Shown here piece by piece: positions 57,857-64,000 of a stretch of DNA of 64,000 bases; the stretch's first letter is position 1, and the number at the start of each line of letters is the position of its first letter. The notes below the pieces were generated by a model that was given only the letters and a program-made list of their open reading frames with translations, was not told the DNA's origin and searched no databases. Origin of the DNA: Puniceicoccaceae bacterium (GTDB lineage Bacteria; Verrucomicrobiota; Verrucomicrobiia; Opitutales; Coraliomargaritaceae); NCBI GenBank assembly GCA_002729725.1, contig PBYS01000082.1, positions 1 through 64,000 of the forward strand, given 5' to 3'. The position numbers were made by a program, and so were the translations under genes.

Positions 57857-58654
57857 ATGAAACTGCCGCAATTGCCCAATGAACTCACTGATTTTCAACC
57901 TGAACTGGGTCTGATTTTAGGCTCCGGCCTCGGCTTCTTTGCGGATGACCGCATAGAAGTCGTCGGCCGCCTAGCTTATGGTGAGATTGAGGGCTTTCCC
58001 GTTTCCACCGTCCCTGGCCATGCGGGGCAATTTGTTTACGGCACTTTGGAGGGCAAGCGGGTGATTTGCATGCAAGGGCGTTTTCACTTTTACGAGGGCT
58101 ATCAAATGTCCGAACTCACTTTGCCGATCCGTCTGATGCATCACATGGGTGTGCACACGCTCTTCGTGACCAATGCGGCCGGTGGCATCAATCGTGACTA
58201 TGTGCCGGGCGATTTCATGATGCTGAGTGATCATATCAATTTTCTCGGTACCAATCCGCTGATTGGCTGGGAGGGCGATGGAGGGGTGCGCTTTCCTGAC
58301 ATGAGCGAAGTTTACAATGGCGCGCTTCGCAGTAAAATCCGCGCCTGGGCGCAGGCGCATGGTGTGGATCTAAAGGAAGGTGTATATTTGGCCACAACGG
58401 GCCCAAGCTTTGAGACTCCGGCTGAAATTCGAGCCTTTGCCTCGCTGGGGGCCGATGCGGTCGGCATGTCGACTGTGCCAGAGGCGATCGTTGCGCGTAA
58501 ATTCGGCATGCGGGTCTTAGGTATTTCGTGTATCACTAATGCGGCCGCCGGAATTTCCAAAACCGAACTTAGCCATGAGGAAGTTTCTGAAACGGCTGAT
58601 CGTGTGCGTCCCCAGTTTGCGGACTTGTTAGCTGCTGGGGTGAAACTCGCTTAA
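57857..58654 (+). CDS. punA: Purine-nucleoside phosphorylase, trimeric type
   Basis: Encodes 265 residues in the PNP/MTAP-phosphorylase family of trimeric enzymes. The phosphate-binding LGSGLGFF start is followed by TVPGHAGQFVYG and MQGRFHFYEGY, and the base-binding block TNAAGGINRDYVPGDFMMLSDHIN. TGPSFETPAEIRAF and DAVGMSTVPEAIVARKFGM complete the set. It splits purine nucleosides with phosphate for salvage. The pyrimidine salvage gene upp follows nine bases later, so the two form a small salvage operon. Confidence 0.93.
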   Translation: MKLPQLPNELTDFQPELGLILGSGLGFFADDRIEVVGRLAYGEIEGFPVSTVPGHAGQFVYGTLEGKRVICMQGRFHFYEGYQMSELTLPIRLMHHMGVHTLFVTNAAGGINRDYVPGDFMMLSDHINFLGTNPLIGWEGDGGVRFPDMSEVYNGALRSKIRAWAQAHGVDLKEGVYLATTGPSFETPAEIRAFASLGADAVGMSTVPEAIVARKFGMRVLGISCITNAAAGISKTELSHEEVSETADRVRPQFADLLAAGVKLA

Positions 58655-58662
58655 AGAATATT

Positions 58663-59283
58663 ATGACCACAGACCTATCCAGTCATCCGCTCGTACAACA
58701 TTATTTAACGATCTTGCGTGATCGTTCGACCTCGGCCTCTGAGTTTCGACGCTGCTGCAAGGGGATGACGGAAGTCATCATGGTGGAGGCGGCCAAGTTG
58801 CTCAGTCTCGATTCTGTAAAAGTGCAAACTCCGCTGGAAATGGCGGATGGTGCGCACCTGAGCCCCGGGGTTGTCTTTGTGCCGATTTTGCGAGCAGGCT
58901 TGGGCATGCTGGACCCTGCGATGGATATCATTCCCGGCTCCAGCGTTGGTTACATTGGTATGGAGCGGGACGAAAATACCGCCGAGGCGAGCTGTTATTA
59001 TGCAAAAATGCCGGATTTGACTGCGAGCTCGCAGGTTTTCGTGCTCGACCCGATGTTAGCTACAGGAGGCTCGGCTGCACAATGCGTGGAGCAGATTAAG
59101 GCTCATGGTGCCAAGCGTGTGAATATGGTTTGCATCATTGCTGCGCCCGAAGGTATTGCTGCGTTTGAGGCGGCGCATCCCGATGTGCCGATTGTGGCCG
59201 GTAAGATTGATCGTGAGCTGAACGAAGATCGATACATTCTGCCCGGACTGGGAGATTTCGGAGACCGCTTGTTCAACACCTGA
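58663..59283 (+). CDS. upp: Uracil phosphoribosyltransferase
   Basis: Encodes 206 residues, normal for Upp. It makes UMP from uracil and PRPP. The PRPP loop reads VFVLDPMLATGGSA, the uracil-binding end YILPGLGDFGDRLF, and VPILRAGLGMLD lies in between. It follows the nucleoside phosphorylase gene by nine bases. The shared operon suggests joint use in base salvage, for instance from nucleic acids taken up in the environment. Confidence 0.95.
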   Translation: MTTDLSSHPLVQHYLTILRDRSTSASEFRRCCKGMTEVIMVEAAKLLSLDSVKVQTPLEMADGAHLSPGVVFVPILRAGLGMLDPAMDIIPGSSVGYIGMERDENTAEASCYYAKMPDLTASSQVFVLDPMLATGGSAAQCVEQIKAHGAKRVNMVCIIAAPEGIAAFEAAHPDVPIVAGKIDRELNEDRYILPGLGDFGDRLFNT

Positions 59284-59323
59284 GTGCTTCGCTAGGTCCG
59301 GCAAGTTGTTGCTCTATACGCAT

Positions 59324-59360
59324 AAAAAAAAGGCAGAGATCGCCTGTGCGATCTCTGCCT
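59324..59360 (-). terminator. Intrinsic terminator of the pyk-region operon
   Basis: On the minus strand a perfect 13-bp stem (AGGCAGAGATCGC / GCGATCTCTGCCT, 59331-59360) with a 4-nt loop is followed by a T-run of at least seven. It lies 19 bases after the stop of the minus-strand gene at 59379-59858. It also faces the upp 3' end. Confidence 0.88.
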
Positions 59361-59378
59361 GTATGCATGAATAATTGT

Positions 59379-59858
59379 TTAGAGTGATTCCTGCTGCTCT
59401 GGAGTGGAATTTGCAGGGCTGGCTGTGTGGTCGACCAGTTCAAGCCTTGCAATATCGACTGCCTCGCAGATTTCCGTCAGCTTGTTCTTGTTGTATGTGG
59501 GTAGATCTTCGCTTGCCTGCATGGAGGCGAAGCGTTCGCATACAGCTTCGCCACGTGTGGAAAGCGCACGTGCTAAGACTGTATCCAGTTTGGAACGTGC
59601 GTCCTTTTTCAGATACCACACCTTGCGATGTAGGGCCCCGACTGCGATTCCGTTGTCGATCATGGCTGCGAAGGTCTCTTTGGAGCCAGCGTCCATGCTC
59701 GATACTGCTTGTTCATAGATGTTTAGTGGGAACTGCAACTCACTTGCGATGGCGTAAGCTCGCATATTAGTGGCACCGTAGCGCGCACCAAATTCGAAGA
59801 TCGCAATGCCCGCAAATACGAGTGCAAGCGGGAGGAGGAGTGATTTTATCTTATCCAT
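59379..59858 (-). CDS. Membrane-anchored protein of unknown function
   Basis: Encodes 159 residues. One hydrophobic segment near the N-terminus (LLLPLALVFAGIAIFEFGA) is either an anchor or an uncleaved signal. The rest is a soluble helical domain with the segment SMDAGSKETFAAMIDNGIAVGALHRKVWYL and an acidic tail. The family is not recognised. It lies 41 bases downstream of pyruvate kinase on the same strand, separated from it by a hairpin, and precedes a strong terminator. Confidence 0.65.
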   Translation of the reverse strand: MDKIKSLLLPLALVFAGIAIFEFGARYGATNMRAYAIASELQFPLNIYEQAVSSMDAGSKETFAAMIDNGIAVGALHRKVWYLKKDARSKLDTVLARALSTRGEAVCERFASMQASEDLPTYNKNKLTEICEAVDIARLELVDHTASPANSTPEQQESL

Positions 59859-59876
59859 GAGCAGGGGAATGCTTGT

Positions 59877-59900
59877 AGGTCTATCCTGAAGGATAGACCT
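59877..59900. repeat. Perfect 10-bp hairpin after pyk
   Basis: AGGTCTATCC-TGAA-GGATAGACCT forms a perfect stem-loop immediately at the pyruvate kinase stop codon. No T-run follows on the minus strand, so it may act as an attenuator or RNA-stabilising hairpin between pyk and the small downstream gene rather than as a full terminator. Confidence 0.5.
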
Positions 59901-61321
59901 TAATCTATAGCGCGAATCTGGGTGCTGTCGATCAACTTTTCACCTGCATACATCTTTGTGATCACGACGATGGGGTCGCCTTCTTTGCGCCAGCCTTGGC
60001 GCTTGAGGCGTCCAAATGCGCGTTGGATCGTGGTTTCATGGTCGTGGTCGAACTCCATGAAAAACGGCTCAACGCCACGCATGATCAGCAATTGCTTGAA
60101 TAGCACTGGGTTATCGGTGAAGGCGTAAATCGGCACATTCGGGCGTAGCGAGGAGAGCTTTTGTGCGAAAATACCGCGACGTGTGAAGACTACAAGCGAG
60201 CCATCCAGATCCGATGCCAGATAGGCAGCGGAACGCAGCATTTTAGAGCGTGGCAGGCGCAGCGACAGGTCTTTACGTAGCACTTGTGTTTCTTCCTCCT
60301 CGATACGAGTGGCGATACGCTGGATGGTTTCCACACATTCGACCGGGTATTTACCCACAGTGGTCTCACCGGAGAGCATGACACAGTCGGCTTGCTCGCG
60401 GATCGCGTTTGCGATGTCGGTGACTTCCGCACGTGTTGGGATCGGTGATTCAATCATCGATTCCAACATGTGAGTGGCCACGATGACGGGCTTGGTGCCT
60501 TGCACGCAGGTGTTGATCGCACGCGTCTGAATGATCGGTAGATCCTCAAACGGGCATTCGATACCGAGGTCACCACGAGCGACCATCAGACCGTCGGATG
60601 CCTTGATGATGCCATCTAGGTTGGCAATGGCTTGCTGATCCTCGATTTTTGCGATGATCTTGGCCTTGGAGCCATGATCTTCCAGATAGGTGTGGAATTC
60701 TTCGAGATCCTTAGGTTCACGCACGAAGGAGAGTGCGAAAAACTCGATTTCTTGCTCGATACCGACATCCACGTCGCCCTGATCTTTTTTAGTCAAGGCT
60801 GGCAGGTTGACACGCACACCTGGCAGATTGATGTGGCGGCGGTTGCCCATGGGGCCAGGGATCAGCACTTGGCAGCGCACGCGAGAGCCCTCAATGCGTA
60901 GCACGCGTAGGCGGATCAGGCCACTGTCGACGAGAATGGTGTCGCCCTCATTAATGTCTTTGGAAAAGCCCGGATAGTTCACATCGACGCGGCGCAGACC
61001 TTCCTCCGTGGTGCTGCCAATACCTTCACCATAGGTGAATTCAAAGATTTCGTCTTTTTCTAGCTCATAGGTTTCGGGCACGTCGCAGGTGCGGATTTCG
61101 GGACCTTTCACGTCCATCATGATCGCGATGTGGCGACCCACTTTGTCACAGACTTTGCGCACGCGTTGGATGATTTCTCGTGTCCATGTGTGATCGGCGT
61201 GTGCCATATTAATGCGGCAGATATCAACGCCAGCTTTGATCAATTTCTCGAGTGTGGCCTCGTCCTGGGTGGCAGGGCCAATCGTGAAAATGATTTTGGT
61301 TTTATGTACGGTTCGTTTCAT
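59900..61321 (-). CDS. pyk: Pyruvate kinase
   Basis: Encodes 473 residues, normal for bacterial pyruvate kinase. It makes pyruvate and ATP from phosphoenolpyruvate and ADP, the last step of glycolysis. The active-site blocks are present: [53 protein letters not shown] and [14 protein letters not shown]. The segment RINMAHAD replaces the usual RxNFSHG, so the Ser normally binding K+ is Ala here, while the KGPE Glu of K+-dependent enzymes is kept. The gene lies 49 bases after the MBL hydrolase gene and is probably cotranscribed with it. Confidence 0.94.
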   Translation of the reverse strand: MKRTVHKTKIIFTIGPATQDEATLEKLIKAGVDICRINMAHADHTWTREIIQRVRKVCDKVGRHIAIMMDVKGPEIRTCDVPETYELEKDEIFEFTYGEGIGSTTEEGLRRVDVNYPGFSKDINEGDTILVDSGLIRLRVLRIEGSRVRCQVLIPGPMGNRRHINLPGVRVNLPALTKKDQGDVDVGIEQEIEFFALSFVREPKDLEEFHTYLEDHGSKAKIIAKIEDQQAIANLDGIIKASDGLMVARGDLGIECPFEDLPIIQTRAINTCVQGTKPVIVATHMLESMIESPIPTRAEVTDIANAIREQADCVMLSGETTVGKYPVECVETIQRIATRIEEEETQVLRKDLSLRLPRSKMLRSAAYLASDLDGSLVVFTRRGIFAQKLSSLRPNVPIYAFTDNPVLFKQLLIMRGVEPFFMEFDHDHETTIQRAFGRLKRQGWRKEGDPIVVITKMYAGEKLIDSTQIRAID

Positions 61322-61370
61322 AGTAAAATTCGTGGGGAGAATTTTTGAGGAAATGTGCGATTGCGAGTAG

Positions 61371-62171
61371 CTAGATTGCTTTGGAAGCAGGAGCGATGCC
61401 GCTTTGTGGGTCGACGACCTTTATGGATAGCTTCTTTAGCAAGGGTGCAAACTTTTCGTGCACCAGCCGGGCATTGTTACAATCCTTACTTAAGTGGGCG
61501 AGATAGACCTGCTGCAAGGTGCTCTGTTGAGAAAGTTCTTCGACTAGCTCGAAGCTGGCGTGATTGGACAGGTGCCCATGCCGCCCGCGAATACGCTGTT
61601 TGGTGGACCATGGGCGGCGCTCGTCTTGCTCCAGCAGCGCTTCATCGTAGTTAGCTTCTAGCACCAAAGTTTGCACATCGCGGATATGAGCTTTGACATG
61701 CTCGGGCACGTAGCCGAGGTCGGTCACCCAGGCGAGACTGCGAGGGGGTGAAAAGAGATCGCCCTCTTGCCCCCAGTTGAATTTGAAGCCGACGGGATCG
61801 TAGGCATCGTGGGGCAGGGCGAAGGAGCGCACCTTTAGATCGCGAAAATTAAAGTCGGTGCCAGTCTGAAAGACTTGCCAATTTACAGGCTTGGTGGCCT
61901 TCGCTTGCACCGCATCGGCCGTGTCGCGGTTGGCAAATACGGGTAAGTCGGCGCGTTTGGCCAGACCGCGAATGCCTTGGGCATGGTCGCTGTGTTCGTG
62001 AGTCAGGAAGACCGCGTCGATCGCGTCGAGTGATTCGCCGACGGCTTCCAGCATGCAGCCAATGCGCTTGGCCGAGAAGCCCACATCGACGAGCACCTTA
62101 GTATGCCCGGTGTGGAGCAGGGCGCAGTTACCACCGCTGCTGGAGCCTAATATTTGGAATTCGATGGACAT
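61371..62171 (-). CDS. MBL-fold metallohydrolase, YycJ-like
   Basis: The ATG at 62171 ([20 protein letters not shown]) gives 266 residues; an upstream start adds 21 residues without similarity. The metallo-beta-lactamase signature is [15 protein letters not shown] (HxHxDH), with a later [12 protein letters not shown] and VTDLGYVPE. The C-terminal [12 protein letters not shown] and [13 protein letters not shown] are typical of YycJ/WalJ-type exonuclease-like enzymes of the cytoplasm. A role in DNA repair or cell-wall control has been proposed for relatives; the exact substrate is unknown. Confidence 0.88.
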   Translation of the reverse strand: MSIEFQILGSSSGGNCALLHTGHTKVLVDVGFSAKRIGCMLEAVGESLDAIDAVFLTHEHSDHAQGIRGLAKRADLPVFANRDTADAVQAKATKPVNWQVFQTGTDFNFRDLKVRSFALPHDAYDPVGFKFNWGQEGDLFSPPRSLAWVTDLGYVPEHVKAHIRDVQTLVLEANYDEALLEQDERRPWSTKQRIRGRHGHLSNHASFELVEELSQQSTLQQVYLAHLSKDCNNARLVHEKFAPLLKKLSIKVVDPQSGIAPASKAI

Positions 62172-62349
62172 TGCCGCGCAGTTGTATGCCAGAGTGGTCA
62201 TGGGTAAAGCCTTTTTACGCGCTTGCGTATCCATGGATTCATACTTTAGCTGCCCGCTCGTTTGAATTGAGTCTGGCGCTTGCGCTTTAGCCCTTCTGCG
62301 ACATTTTGAAACAAAGTATAGTTAACATCGTTGTTACGATCTTAGTCAC

Positions 62350-63330
62350 ATGAAATCCGAAACTAGTTCTACATCGCCGAATCAATTGAATGCGTCCGCG
62401 CCGAAATTGAGCAAGGTCTACGACCGCGACTTCGTCCTGACCGACGAGTATCGCGCAGCACTGCCCGATATGCAAAATGCAGATTCGCAGCATATCTTCG
62501 GGGCGAATGTGCCCATCCTCAAAGTCGGGATTTCTAACTTTCGCCTGCCGCTACGCTATATCACATTAAGTTCGGATACGCTCACCCTGGAGACTTCAGT
62601 CACGGGCACAGTTTCACTGGAAGCCAACCAAAAGGGCATCAATATGTCGCGCATCATGCGTGTGTTTTACACCTTTCAGGACCGCATCTTTACGCCCGAC
62701 CTGTTAAACGAAATTCTGCTTCAGTACAAGGAGGAGATTCACGCGCACCGTGCGCAACTGAAGCTTTCGTTTGAATATCCCATCATGAAGCCAAGCCTGC
62801 GTAGTGGGCTTGAGGGCTGGCAGTATTACCGCGCTGCCTTCGAAGGACGCGTCGATGAGCTGAACCGTTTCCGCAAATACATCCATTTCGATTTCGTCTA
62901 TTCCTCGGCCTGTCCTTGCTCTTCGGAGTTGTCAGAGCATGCCCGCTCTAGTCGCGATGTTTACAGCATCCCGCACTCGCAACGCAGCACCGCACGCGTG
63001 AGTGTAGAAGTGGCTGAAGGGGAGCACCTCAGTATTGAGCGCTTGCAAGAGCTGTGCTTAGAAGCCCTGCAGACTGAGACTCAGGTGATGGTTAAGCGCG
63101 AGGATGAGCAAGCCTTCGCTGAGATGAATGGCGCATACACCAAATTTATCGAGGACGCCGCACGTCTGTTGCACGAGCAGCTGGATGCCGAGGTCAAAAT
63201 TGCTGACTTCCAAGTGGCCTGTGCGCACCTTGAGTCTCTGCATTCACACGATGCAGTTGCTGTGATTAATAAAGGAGTGCCCGGTGGCTTTACCGGACAT
63301 TTCGAAGATTTTAAATCGCTGATTCGCTAA
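62350..63330 (+). CDS. folE2: GTP cyclohydrolase FolE2
   Basis: Encodes 326 residues, the FolE2 (GCYH-IB) family rather than classical FolE. It opens GTP to 7,8-dihydroneopterin triphosphate, the entry to folate and to queuosine-type modification. Visible marks are the [17 protein letters not shown] block, the active-site Cys segment [15 protein letters not shown], and [13 protein letters not shown]. FolE2 can use metals other than zinc. The riboflavin synthase gene follows 31 bases downstream, so two pathways that both start from GTP are neighbours. Confidence 0.94.
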   Translation: MKSETSSTSPNQLNASAPKLSKVYDRDFVLTDEYRAALPDMQNADSQHIFGANVPILKVGISNFRLPLRYITLSSDTLTLETSVTGTVSLEANQKGINMSRIMRVFYTFQDRIFTPDLLNEILLQYKEEIHAHRAQLKLSFEYPIMKPSLRSGLEGWQYYRAAFEGRVDELNRFRKYIHFDFVYSSACPCSSELSEHARSSRDVYSIPHSQRSTARVSVEVAEGEHLSIERLQELCLEALQTETQVMVKREDEQAFAEMNGAYTKFIEDAARLLHEQLDAEVKIADFQVACAHLESLHSHDAVAVINKGVPGGFTGHFEDFKSLIR

Positions 63331-63361
63331 GTTCGCGAAGGAGCACATCGTTTTTCGACTT

Positions 63362-63952
63362 ATGTTTACAGGAATCGTTGAAGAAACTGGCAAGGTCATC
63401 TCTTTTGAGGAGACCGAAAATGCTTGGCGCCTGATCTTGGAGGCGCATGCAGTCACCAAAGATCTACAATTAGGCGATAGCGTGGCGGTGAATGGCTGCT
63501 GCTTGACGGCAGTCGCATTTTCCGAGAATCGGATCGAGTTTGATCTCTTAGAAGAGAGCAAGCGCTTGACTTCGATCGGTGGCGTCGGTCCCGGGGCCAA
63601 GGTTAACCTCGAACGCGCTCTGTTGCCGAGCACACGCATGGGCGGGCACTTCGTGTCGGGCCATGTGGATGGCACCGGCGTGATCGAAGCGATCGAGCCG
63701 CGGGGCAAGGACTTCTTTTTCCGCATTCAGTGTGAGCCCGACAAATTACGCTATATTGTGCACAAGGGCAGCATAACTGTGGATGGCATTTCACTGACTG
63801 TAGCCGAAGTCGACGACAGCGGTTTTGCGATTTGGTTAATCCCGCACACGATGGAGGTGACCAATCTGCATACCAAAAAGGTCGGCGATCGCGTGAACTT
63901 GGAAAACGACCTGATCGCAAAATACGTCGAGAAGCTCTTCGCGAAGTCGTAG
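63362..63952 (+). CDS. ribE: Riboflavin synthase, alpha chain
   Basis: Encodes 196 residues, the normal length. It joins two lumazine molecules to make riboflavin. The protein is two similar beta-barrel halves: [12 protein letters not shown] with [14 protein letters not shown] and [13 protein letters not shown] in the first, and [15 protein letters not shown] with [10 protein letters not shown] in the second. The remaining riboflavin genes are not in the window. I see no FMN riboswitch upstream; the 31-nt spacer from folE2 is too short for one. Confidence 0.95.
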   Translation: MFTGIVEETGKVISFEETENAWRLILEAHAVTKDLQLGDSVAVNGCCLTAVAFSENRIEFDLLEESKRLTSIGGVGPGAKVNLERALLPSTRMGGHFVSGHVDGTGVIEAIEPRGKDFFFRIQCEPDKLRYIVHKGSITVDGISLTVAEVDDSGFAIWLIPHTMEVTNLHTKKVGDRVNLENDLIAKYVEKLFAKS

Positions 63953-64000
63953 TAACTCGCTTTGTGCTCTTGTATTTCTGATAGGACTGGAGTATCTTTG

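Noticed and set aside
63331-63361. FMN riboswitch upstream of riboflavin synthase
   Set aside because: The spacer is only 31 nt, far too short for the RFN element.

Overview
The window looks like a piece of chromosome from a Gram-negative bacterium of the Verrucomicrobiota, most likely a marine Opitutae/Puniceicoccales relative. This placement is inferred from overall gene content: an outer-membrane biogenesis pair of TamB and TamA type, lipid A kinase LpxK, a GSII-type glutamine synthetase, FolE2, and a large sulfated and fucosylated surface-polysaccharide gene set. No rRNA, tRNA gene or CRISPR array was seen. Most of the window is dense, ordinary chromosome with short gaps and many ATGA-type overlaps.

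Left end (1-2.95 kb). This is an accessory, decayed region. It has a tandem 20-nt repeat that looks like an insertion-sequence end, three small minus-strand genes for exported proteins or lipoproteins, and the remains of an integron-type tyrosine recombinase on the plus strand. The polarity (recombinase pointing away, small genes on the opposite strand) is that of a chromosomal integron with its cassettes. Next to it is an mscS remnant fused to the end of gluQ.

3-20 kb. gluQ; a tamB-tamA operon; an RhlE-like DEAD-box helicase with a DEVD box; rsmE; a TraB/GumN-type protein beside a degenerate NtrC-like protein; a J-domain protein; GSII glutamine synthetase with a good sigma-54 promoter candidate; a miniature kinase-like gene abutting a PP2C phosphatase; argS.

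20-35 kb. dgkA-trmL, then a surface-polysaccharide region. A plus-strand run of overlapping genes encodes an LtaS-like phosphotransferase, a polytopic GT39-like transferase, a DUF354 protein and two GT4 glycosyltransferases. A minus-strand run encodes a flippase, a sulfotransferase, a polysaccharide deacetylase and a glycosyltransferase. It is followed by a DegT/DnrJ-type aminotransferase and two DPM1/ArnC-type GT2 enzymes. Together they could build, modify, sulfate and export a surface polymer. The GDP-fucose genes gmd and fcl lie separately at 55.8-57.7 kb.

35-44 kb. tatA, an HtrA-like protease, then a codirectional series: a stand-alone MshEN-like protein, two consecutive REC-AAA-Fis proteins whose AAA ATPase motifs are erased, a complete PilB/GspE ATPase, an unknown protein, a lipoprotein and an M23 peptidase. 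With the third paralogue at 12.8-14.0 kb this forms a family of apparently catalytically dead NtrC-like proteins, which I consider the most interesting system in the window.

44-64 kb. Housekeeping and conserved genes: topB, lpxK, an adenylate-kinase-like protein with a long C-terminal extension, a cysteine-cluster protein, a UbiA-like membrane protein, a VWA protein, a GT4 enzyme, miaA, a XylR-type AraC regulator divergent from gmd-fcl, purine nucleoside phosphorylase, upp, pyruvate kinase, an MBL hydrolase, folE2 and riboflavin synthase.
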